Positions 1 to 5,101 of a stretch of 6,926 bases of DNA are shown here, piece after piece. Source of the DNA: Bacteroidales bacterium (GTDB lineage: Bacteria > Bacteroidota > Bacteroidia > Bacteroidales > ML635J-15); NCBI GenBank assembly GCA_017997855.1, contig JAGOEF010000082.1:1-6926 (forward strand), in the 5' to 3' direction. How positions within the stretch are numbered: the first letter of the stretch is position 1; every line of letters begins with the position of its first letter. The translations under genes and the position numbers were made by a program. The notes beneath the pieces were generated by a model that ran no database searches, was not told the DNA's origin, and worked only from the letters and a program-made list of their open reading frames with translations.

Positions 1-56
1 AACCCCGGGTTTAACTTTTTTTCAACAATACGGTGGGTTACATTTGATAAAGCCAT
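1..56 (-). CDS. N-terminus of an unidentified divergent gene, cut by the window edge
   Basis: Reading the minus strand from the ATG at 56 down to position 1 gives 18 open codons, MALSNVTHRIVEKKLNPG, and the frame runs off the window. The nearest in-frame stop upstream is at 108-110, and no other ATG lies between it and this one. The start faces away from dapD, so the 120 bp between the two starts would be a shared divergent promoter region. The residue mix (polar, charged, no signal peptide) suits the start of a cytoplasmic protein. Eighteen residues are too few to name a family, and an open stretch this short can arise by chance, so confidence is limited. Confidence 0.4.
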   Translation of the reverse strand, partial: MALSNVTHRIVEKKLNPG

Positions 57-149
57 TCTGCAATTTATAAAAACAAAAGTGCAAAAAGCTTTGGTATTCG
101 GCTTGGTTTACAGATATTATAATGTCTTATTCATTCAGCATTAATTTCT

Positions 150-157
150 TATTTTTG
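150..157 (+). promoter_or_regulatory. Bacteroidota-type -7 promoter element before dapD
   Basis: The bases TATTTTTG match the Bacteroidota primary-sigma -7 consensus TAnnTTTG exactly and lie 19 bp before the dapD ATG. Transcription would then begin near 163-165, leaving a leader of only about a dozen bases. I see no convincing -33 TTTG at the expected 19-21 bp spacing upstream, so the call rests on the -7 element and its position. No Shine-Dalgarno sequence precedes the start, as is usual in this phylum. Confidence 0.45.
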
Positions 158-176
158 CAAGATAAAATTATGATTC

Positions 177-995
177 ATGAGCACAAACCTGCAATACCAC
201 ATTGAAAAAATCTGGGAAAACCCCGGTTTGCTGAACGAAGCCGGACATGAAAATCTGGTAAACACGTGTATATCAGGACTCGACAGTGGCATCTTGCGTA
301 TTGCAGAAAAAATAAACGGTCAATGGCAGGTTAACGAATGGCTCAAAAAAGCTGTATTGTTGTATTTCAGGGTGCGAAAGGTTGAAATTACCGATACGGG
401 ATTTTTTGAGTTTGCCGATAAAATACCGGTCAAAAAGGGTCTGGGGAAACAAGGCGTACGAGTTGTACCGCAAGCCATTGCACGCTATGGAAGCTATCTG
501 GCACCCGGCGTTGTTTTAATGCCGTCATACGTTAACATCGGGGCGTATGTCGACGAGAATACCATGGTCGATACCTGGGCTACGGTCGGCTCTTGTGCTC
601 AAATTGGTAAAAACGTTCATCTCAGCGGCGGGGTTGGCATCGGCGGGGTTCTCGAGCCGGTTCAGGCTGCTCCGGTAATTGTCGAAGACAACTGCTTTAT
701 AGGCTCCCGGTGCATTGTGGTTGAAGGGGTACACATTGGCAGCGAAGCTGTGTTGGGTGCCAACGTGGTGATAACCTCATCAACAAAAATACTAGACGTT
801 TCGGGAAGTAGCACCGTTGAGTATTCAGGCTTTGTTCCGGAACGTTCTGTGGTAATACCGGGTAGTATTCCCAAAAACTTCCCTGCGGGAACATACCAGG
901 TGCCTTGTGCCCTGATTATTGGGAAGCGCAAGGAATCGACCGATAAAAAAACATCGCTCAATCAGGTATTGCGCGATTTTGAACTGGCTGTATAA
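177..995 (+). CDS. dapD: 2,3,4,5-tetrahydropyridine-2,6-dicarboxylate N-succinyltransferase (DapD)
   Basis: This cytoplasmic enzyme of the succinylase branch of lysine/meso-diaminopimelate synthesis transfers succinate from succinyl-CoA to tetrahydrodipicolinate. The 272-residue product has the family length (E. coli 274) and aligns along it. Residues 1-100 form the helical N-terminal domain with the WLKKAVLL motif (55-62). Residues about 108-205 are a left-handed beta-helix of hexapeptide repeats containing the family signature MPSYVNIGAYVDE (115-127), VDTWATVGSCAQIG (131-144) and HLSGGVGIGGVLEP (148-161). The tail carries CALIIGK (244-250). Asp132 matches E. coli Asp141, a residue reported as important for catalysis. 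At the place of E. coli Glu189 there is Ile180, in the stretch GSRCIVVEG. The N-terminal linker is about 8 residues shorter than in E. coli. The start at 177 gives the expected N-terminus. It is first in a plus-strand cluster, with the next start 12 bp after its stop. Confidence 0.96.
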   Translation: MSTNLQYHIEKIWENPGLLNEAGHENLVNTCISGLDSGILRIAEKINGQWQVNEWLKKAVLLYFRVRKVEITDTGFFEFADKIPVKKGLGKQGVRVVPQAIARYGSYLAPGVVLMPSYVNIGAYVDENTMVDTWATVGSCAQIGKNVHLSGGVGIGGVLEPVQAAPVIVEDNCFIGSRCIVVEGVHIGSEAVLGANVVITSSTKILDVSGSSTVEYSGFVPERSVVIPGSIPKNFPAGTYQVPCALIIGKRKESTDKKTSLNQVLRDFELAV

Positions 996-1007
996 TAGCG
1001 AACAACA

Positions 1008-2126
1008 ATGAAAATCGGTTTTGATGCAAAAAGGGCATTTTTTAATGCCAGCGGACTGGGAAACTACAGCCGCAATACGCTCAACGCCATACGCCAGAAT
1101 TGTCCCGACATCGAAATGCTGTTGTTTTCACCGCGCAAACCCAGACTATATACCGAAGCGTTGAGTTTCGAAAATACTAAGATTATTACCTCTCAGTGGA
1201 AGAGCCGGATGTTTCAGTCACTTTGGCGAACACGCAGCATTGCCCAGGTAGGTGCAAAAGCGGGCATAGAAATTTACCATGGACTGAGTAATGAAATCCC
1301 TGTAGGGCTATCAAAAAAAGGTATCAGGTCGGTAGTAAGTGTTCATGATTTAATTTTTATACGCCACCCCGAATTATACAACAGCATCGATCGTCGTATT
1401 TACAATGCAAAAACATTTGCCGCCTGCCGCCTGGCTGATAAAATCGTGGCCGTAAGCCGCCAAACCCGTGATGATCTTGTCAGGTTTTATGGGGTGAATC
1501 CCGAAAAAATTGAAATAATTTATCAGAATTGCCATCCGCGTTTTCTGTCAGCCTGCAGTCATAAAACAATCGAAGCTGTATTGATGAAATATGAGCTTCC
1601 CGAAAATTTCATGCTCTTTGTCGGCACTATCGAAACCCGAAAAAATGTGCTGAACATTCTCAAGGCAATGCACATGTTCGACATAGAACTCCCCTTGGTT
1701 TTGGTAGGCCGGCCTACCGAGTATCTCAACAGTATTGTGGGGTATGCAAAAAAACATCATCTAACCGAACGCTTGTTTATCAGGCACAATGTTCCCGATG
1801 AAGACTTACCCGCTATGTATCAGTCGGCGCTGATGTTTGTTTATCCCAGTTTGTTCGAAGGATTTGGAATTCCAGTATTGGAAGCGGTGAGTAGTGGTGT
1901 ACCTGTAATAACCGCCAATTTAAGCAGTCTTCCCGAAGCAGCCGGACACCACAGCATACTCACCGACCCGGGTTCGCCCCACCTGTTGGGGAAAGCAATC
2001 ATTGAACTGGCCGGAAACGAATCCATGCGAAATTCCATGATTCTGGAAGGGAAAAAACATGCTGAAGCATTTTCACCTGAAAGTATTGCCCTTCAATGGC
2101 ATTCTTTGTATGAATCCTTATTGTAA
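1008..2126 (+). CDS. Glycosyltransferase, GT4 type (GT-B fold)
   Basis: The 372-residue product is a cytoplasmic or membrane-associated retaining glycosyltransferase that uses an activated sugar. The N-terminal Rossmann domain (about 1-180) starts MKIGFDAKRAF and has the glycine loop SGLGNYSR (15-22), then IYHGLSNEIP (89-98), VSVHDLIFI (110-118) and the linker-like ADKIVAVSRQTRDDL (143-157). The C-terminal donor-binding domain has FVGTIETRKN (204-213), LVLVGRP (230-236) and the E-x7-E motif Glu284...Glu292 in FEGFGIPVLEAVSSGVPV, which in the family contacts the donor nucleotide-sugar. There is no signal peptide or obvious membrane helix. The SVHDL and ETRKN motifs resemble mannosyltransferase-like GT4 members, but sugar and acceptor cannot be read from the sequence; glycan, exopolysaccharide or protein glycosylation are all possible. 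Its stop overlaps the next start by one base (TAATG), which suggests translational coupling. Confidence 0.9.
   Translation: MKIGFDAKRAFFNASGLGNYSRNTLNAIRQNCPDIEMLLFSPRKPRLYTEALSFENTKIITSQWKSRMFQSLWRTRSIAQVGAKAGIEIYHGLSNEIPVGLSKKGIRSVVSVHDLIFIRHPELYNSIDRRIYNAKTFAACRLADKIVAVSRQTRDDLVRFYGVNPEKIEIIYQNCHPRFLSACSHKTIEAVLMKYELPENFMLFVGTIETRKNVLNILKAMHMFDIELPLVLVGRPTEYLNSIVGYAKKHHLTERLFIRHNVPDEDLPAMYQSALMFVYPSLFEGFGIPVLEAVSSGVPVITANLSSLPEAAGHHSILTDPGSPHLLGKAIIELAGNESMRNSMILEGKKHAEAFSPESIALQWHSLYESLL
1703..1718. repeat. Perfect 16-bp palindrome inside the glycosyltransferase gene
   Basis: GGTAGGCCGGCCTACC equals its own reverse complement over all 16 bases; the flanking T and G do not extend it. It encodes part of the conserved LVLVGRPT stretch of the donor-binding domain, so coding constraint may explain much of it. 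By simple chance a perfect 16-mer palindrome would be seen in about one in ten windows of this size. Confidence 0.9.
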
Positions 2127-2689
2127 TGATGGAAAACGAAATTAAAAACAGTCTGGAAATACTGCTTCGCGGCGGAGTAATCCTGTATCCGACCGACACG
2201 ATATGGGGCCTCGGGTGTGATGCCACCAACGAAGAGGCTTGCCGGAAGCTGTCTTTAATAAAAAAACGCGACCCGTCGAAACCCATGCTGATACTGGTAA
2301 ATAGTGTTGCCATGCTCGAACGTTATTCGTCGGGTGTTCCCGAAATAGCCTACGATCTGATTGAAGCCGCAGTATCGCCGCTAACACTGGTTCTGCCCGG
2401 AGCACGAAACATTGCGAACTCGCTGCTATCAGACGATGGGAGTATCGGTATCAGGGTGGTTAAACACGATTTTTGTGCACGGTTGATTCATTCTCTGCGA
2501 CGGCCATTGGTAAGCACTTCGGCTAATTTTTCGGGGAAACCTGCTCCGGTCAGTTTTTCAGATATCGAAAAAAAACTCATCGAAAATGTAGATTTTGTGG
2601 TTGACCGCGACCTCGAAACCAGCGAAACGGCAAAACCATCTGACATCATTAAATTTAACACCGATGGAAGCTTTAAAATTATCCGTTAA
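2126..2689 (+). CDS. tsaC: Threonylcarbamoyl-AMP synthase, TsaC/Sua5/YrdC family
   Basis: This cytoplasmic enzyme makes threonylcarbamoyl-AMP from threonine, bicarbonate and ATP, the first step of the t6A modification at position 37 of ANN-decoding tRNAs; TsaD and partners then transfer the group. The 187-residue product is a single YrdC domain without the C-terminal Sua5 extension, so it is the short TsaC/YwlC type. Visible motifs are YPTDTIWGLGCDA (21-33), the basic KKRDPSKPM stretch (46-54), SPLTLVLPG (84-92), GIRVVKH (108-114), VSTSANFSG (129-137) and PSDIIKF (171-177, the usual PSTIIDL-like end). ATG at 2126 overlaps the previous stop; a second ATG follows directly at 2129 and could equally be used. 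The gene's last 26 bases overlap the favoured start of the LRR lipoprotein gene. Confidence 0.94.
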   Translation: MMENEIKNSLEILLRGGVILYPTDTIWGLGCDATNEEACRKLSLIKKRDPSKPMLILVNSVAMLERYSSGVPEIAYDLIEAAVSPLTLVLPGARNIANSLLSDDGSIGIRVVKHDFCARLIHSLRRPLVSTSANFSGKPAPVSFSDIEKKLIENVDFVVDRDLETSETAKPSDIIKFNTDGSFKIIR

Positions 2690-3449
2690 TGGGCTTTTCA
2701 AAAAGACGTATGGATATTTTATTATGGCAATGGCCATATTGTGCCTTACAGCCGCATCGTGTTCGGGATATTCGGCTCTGACCAACGCACTGCAGCACCC
2801 CGAAACCACCGAACGGCTACGCATTACAAACAAAAAACTCGACAGCCTTCCGCCAGAAATTGGCTATTTAACCAACCTGCGCGAGCTGTACCTGTTTCGA
2901 AACGGATTGAGATATATACCCGAAGAAATCGGAAACCTGAAAAACCTCGAAGTGCTGATTATTGGCAGCAACCGAATTACCAAACTTCCTGAGTCGATTG
3001 GCAAACTCACCAAATTGCGTAAGCTTTCGTTGCGGTTCAATAATATCGAAAGCCTACCCATCGGTATTGGCAATCTCACCAATCTCGAAGAATTGAACCT
3101 TGAATACAACAAATTAGTAATGATTCCTTCAGGCATAGGAAACCTGCGAAAACTGGCTTTTTTAAACCTGTATCACAACAATCTGAAAGCCATTCCTTCC
3201 GAAATCGGCTATTTAACCAAGCTGTATTCGCTCAGTATTGGAAAAAACGATCTCAAAGAAATTCCTGACGAAATTGGTATGTTGGGAAACCTGCGCGAAC
3301 TCGACATCTCGAATTGTGGTCATATTGTTCGGATTCCCGAAACCATAGGAAACCTGCGTACTCTCGAAATACTTTATGTTGACGAAAACACCATATTACC
3401 CTATTCGGTTAACATCCTGAGTCCTCGGCTGAAAATAATACTGAAATAG
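2664..3449 (+). CDS. Leucine-rich-repeat lipoprotein
   Basis: The 261-residue protein has a lipoprotein signal peptide followed by an LRR solenoid. Two lysines (13-14) precede a hydrophobic stretch (about 18-31) ending in LTAASC, with Cys33 the likely lipidated residue. Repeats run from residue 52 to the end: a partial unit (52-71), six exact 23-residue units (72-209), one 24-residue unit (210-233) and a degenerate cap (234-261). The unit consensus is LxxLxLxxNxLxxIPxxIGNLxN. Such domains bind other proteins; the ligand is unknown. No acidic surface-export signal follows Cys33, so a periplasm-facing lipoprotein is more likely than a surface one (inference). The ATG at 2664 is chosen because the next in-frame ATG (2724) would lose both lysines; the frame is open further upstream to 2595, but that lies deep in tsaC. 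A TAATG at the tsaC stop opens a different frame; see findings. Confidence 0.82.
   Translation: MEALKLSVNGLFKKTYGYFIMAMAILCLTAASCSGYSALTNALQHPETTERLRITNKKLDSLPPEIGYLTNLRELYLFRNGLRYIPEEIGNLKNLEVLIIGSNRITKLPESIGKLTKLRKLSLRFNNIESLPIGIGNLTNLEELNLEYNKLVMIPSGIGNLRKLAFLNLYHNNLKAIPSEIGYLTKLYSLSIGKNDLKEIPDEIGMLGNLRELDISNCGHIVRIPETIGNLRTLEILYVDENTILPYSVNILSPRLKIILK
2817..3362 (+). repeat. Tandem leucine-rich-repeat coding units, 69-bp period
   Basis: Eight consecutive LRR units in the lipoprotein gene. From 2877 to 3290 six units are exactly 69 bp (23 codons) each; the last (3291-3362) has one extra codon, and the first (2817-2876) is partial. Variants of GGAAACCTGCG or GGCAATCTCACC encoding GNLR/GNLT recur at the same phase (for example near 2931, 3069, 3138, 3288 and 3348). 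This near-identity at DNA level suggests growth by unit duplication. Confidence 0.85.
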
Positions 3450-3501
3450 CCGCATTAATTCGAAACCTGCTAAGTTTGTTTTTTTTACCCGGCAGAATCA
3501 T

Positions 3502-3515
3502 TATTTTTACCTTGT
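3502..3515 (+). promoter_or_regulatory. Candidate promoter for the DUF4837-SixA pair
   Basis: Within the 149-bp gap between the LRR and DUF4837 genes, TATTTTTA (3502-3509) and the overlapping TACCTTGT (3508-3515) each differ from the -7 consensus TAnnTTTG by one base. The stretch resembles the sequence before dapD (TTATTTTTGCAAGATAAAATTATG there). Initiation would fall around 3516-3523, near the start of the mini-ORF. No clear -33 element is seen at standard spacing. The rest of the gap holds an 8-base T-run (3479-3486) and nothing else I can support. Confidence 0.35.
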
Positions 3516-3521
3516 GATTTT

Positions 3522-3602
3522 ATGAATTACCCGGAGCAGGGGCTTTGTGTTGCAATAAAATCACAGGTTCGGCAGTTACATGTAAAATACCTTGTATTAT
3601 GA
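3522..3602 (+). CDS. Candidate 26-codon leader ORF overlapping the DUF4837 start
   Basis: ATG at 3522 opens a frame of 26 codons starting MNYPEQGLCVAIK and ending VKYLVL, with its TGA at 3600-3602 overlapping the ATG of the next gene (ATGA). A ribosome finishing it would be placed on the lipoprotein start, a classic arrangement for translational coupling. It starts just after a promoter-like sequence, so it could even be leaderless. I recognise no homologue, there is no attenuator hairpin or run of one regulatory codon, and an ORF of this size can occur by chance. Confidence 0.3.
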   Translation: MNYPEQGLCVAIKSQVRQLHVKYLVL

Positions 3603-4591
3603 AAATAAAAAGCACAATACTGATTATCGTCGCAGCACTGGGTCTGGCCTCGTGTACAGGTAACCTCGGAAACTACAAACCAGGCGCTACGGGAACTCCG
3701 GGCGAAGTTTTGGTGGTACTCAATAAAGATTACTGGACTACCGAAGTCGGCGACTCCTTGCGGGCTGTTTTTCATGCCTACTGCGAATCGACCCCAATGG
3801 AGGAATATTTGTTTAATCTGGTGCAGATACCCAAAGAACAGTTTATCGATATTAACCAACGCCACCGTAATGTGCTGGTTCCTGTGATATCGACAGAATT
3901 TACCAAGGCAGAGATTTTAATTAACAAAGAGCCCTATGCTTTCAACCAGACCCTGATAAAACTTCAGGCACCCGATGCCCCGTCGATGGTAAAACTCATC
4001 AGCGACAACAGATCAACCTTGATAGAACTGTTTAAAAAAGCTGACAGTGACCGGTGGTTACAGGCATTTGTAAAATATCAGAACCTTGTGGTAGCCGAGC
4101 AAATACAAAAAAAATATCATGTGAAAATGGTGATTCCGAAATCTTACGCACTCGATGTTTCGCGCGACGATTTTGCCTGGATTTCGTATGAAACCCGAAA
4201 ATACGATATGGGTATTTTTATTTACTCGTATCCTTTTACCGATACCAATACCTTTAGCCTTGATTATTTGCTTAAACAACGTGATATCGTACTCCAAAAA
4301 AATGTTCCGGGTGAACGCGATGGTTCATATATGACCACCGAGCGGGTATATGACCATCCGATTATGCGTATTAAAAACCACAAAGGTAACTACGCAGCGG
4401 CTATCAATGGCTTGTGGAAAATGCACCGGGATTTTATGGGTGGACCTTTTGTCAGCATCACTATGGCCGACACGCTGCGAAACCGTATTGTTACCGTCGA
4501 AGGCTTTGTGTATAACCCCAACGAGGAAGTGCGCAATCAGGTGCGGCAGCTCGAAACCCTGCTGAGTACGGTCGAAATTACTGCCAACTAA
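3599..4591 (+). CDS. DUF4837 family lipoprotein
   Basis: The 330-residue product begins with a textbook lipoprotein signal: MKIKSTILIIVAALGLASC, lipobox LASC, lipidated Cys19. The mature part, starting TGNLGNYKPGATGTPGEVLVV, matches my recollection of the Bacteroidota family DUF4837, whose function is unknown. It has no obvious catalytic motif or further membrane helix. It ends with a helical stretch rich in charged residues, YNPNEEVRNQVRQLETLL (305-322). Cys19 is not followed by an acidic surface-export signal, so it probably sits in the periplasm-facing leaflet (inference). The ATG at 3599 is preferred over an in-frame TTG at 3545, which would put 18 polar residues before the signal peptide. 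The SixA-like gene starts 6 bp after its stop, so the two are probably cotranscribed. Confidence 0.88.
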   Translation: MKIKSTILIIVAALGLASCTGNLGNYKPGATGTPGEVLVVLNKDYWTTEVGDSLRAVFHAYCESTPMEEYLFNLVQIPKEQFIDINQRHRNVLVPVISTEFTKAEILINKEPYAFNQTLIKLQAPDAPSMVKLISDNRSTLIELFKKADSDRWLQAFVKYQNLVVAEQIQKKYHVKMVIPKSYALDVSRDDFAWISYETRKYDMGIFIYSYPFTDTNTFSLDYLLKQRDIVLQKNVPGERDGSYMTTERVYDHPIMRIKNHKGNYAAAINGLWKMHRDFMGGPFVSITMADTLRNRIVTVEGFVYNPNEEVRNQVRQLETLLSTVEITAN

Positions 4592-4597
4592 TTGCAA

Positions 4598-5092
4598 ATG
4601 TCCGGCAATTTGTACATCACCCTGGTGCGTCACGCCAAAAGCGACTGGGATAACGACCTCGACGACCACGACCGGCCATTGAACCATCGCGGACTGAAAG
4701 ATGCTCCAATGATGGGAAAACTAATTGGTAAAAATCTGTTACCTCCCGATTTGGTAATAAGCAGCAGTGCTGTCCGGGCGCTTGTAACCGCAAGTCTGGT
4801 GGTTGGCGAAACCGGAAATCAAAACATACTGATAGAACCTGATTTATACCACAGCGGTGTTTCGGATTTTATAAAAGTGCTAACAAAGCATACGTCGAAT
4901 CACCGCCATGTGATAGTGTTTGCCCATAACCCGGGCATCAGCGATTTTCTGTATTACCTCGACTCCAATGCCCTGTTAAGCATGCCCACATGTGCCGTAG
5001 CTCACCTGCAGGTTCTTGCCCCTGCCTGGGATCAGCTTACACGCAACTGTGGCCGGCTGATTCAGTACTGGTATCCGTCTATGCTGAAGTAA
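4598..5092 (+). CDS. SixA-like histidine phosphatase
   Basis: The 164-residue protein is a small histidine-phosphatase-superfamily member, in size and motifs like SixA, which removes phosphate from phosphohistidine in HPt domains; other family members act on small phosphoesters. The N-terminal ITLVRHAKSDW (7-17) holds the catalytic RHA with nucleophile His12, followed by DRPLNHRG (25-32). SSAVRAL (56-62) supplies the second phosphate-binding Arg60, and VFAHNPG (107-113) the second catalytic His110. All core residues are present and there is no signal peptide, so it should be an active cytoplasmic enzyme. ATG at 4598 is preferred over the TTG at 4592 that directly follows the previous stop. 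No histidine kinase or HPt gene is in the window, so its substrate is unknown. Its stop lies 9 bp from the 3' end of the convergent gene. Confidence 0.9.
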   Translation: MSGNLYITLVRHAKSDWDNDLDDHDRPLNHRGLKDAPMMGKLIGKNLLPPDLVISSSAVRALVTASLVVGETGNQNILIEPDLYHSGVSDFIKVLTKHTSNHRHVIVFAHNPGISDFLYYLDSNALLSMPTCAVAHLQVLAPAWDQLTRNCGRLIQYWYPSMLK

Positions 5093-5101
5093 TACGGATT
5101 T

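Noticed and set aside
74..81. CACTTTTG on the minus strand as a promoter for the divergent partial gene
   Set aside because: It has one mismatch to TAnnTTTG at a key base and no -33 element at the right spacing; such matches are common in AT-rich DNA.
2595..2663. Longer start of the LRR lipoprotein at 2595
   Set aside because: It adds 23 hydrophilic residues ahead of the signal peptide and lies deep inside tsaC, so it is just the open frame extending upstream.
2689..2781. 30-codon ORF starting at the TAATG of the tsaC stop
   Set aside because: Read as it stands, it is an unremarkable out-of-frame product; it matters only as an alternative start for the LRR gene and is treated there.
3463..3486. 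Possible intrinsic terminator after the LRR gene (AAAC/GTTT stem followed by an 8-base T-run)
   Set aside because: The stem is only four base pairs, three of them A-T, so it is too weak to call.
3545..3598. N-terminal extension of the DUF4837 protein from a TTG start at 3545
   Set aside because: It would place 18 polar residues before a complete lipoprotein signal peptide that begins exactly at the ATG at 3599.
4592..4597. TTG start for the SixA-like gene directly after the DUF4837 stop
   Set aside because: The ATG two codons later gives the standard short N-terminus before the RHA motif; the difference is only two residues.
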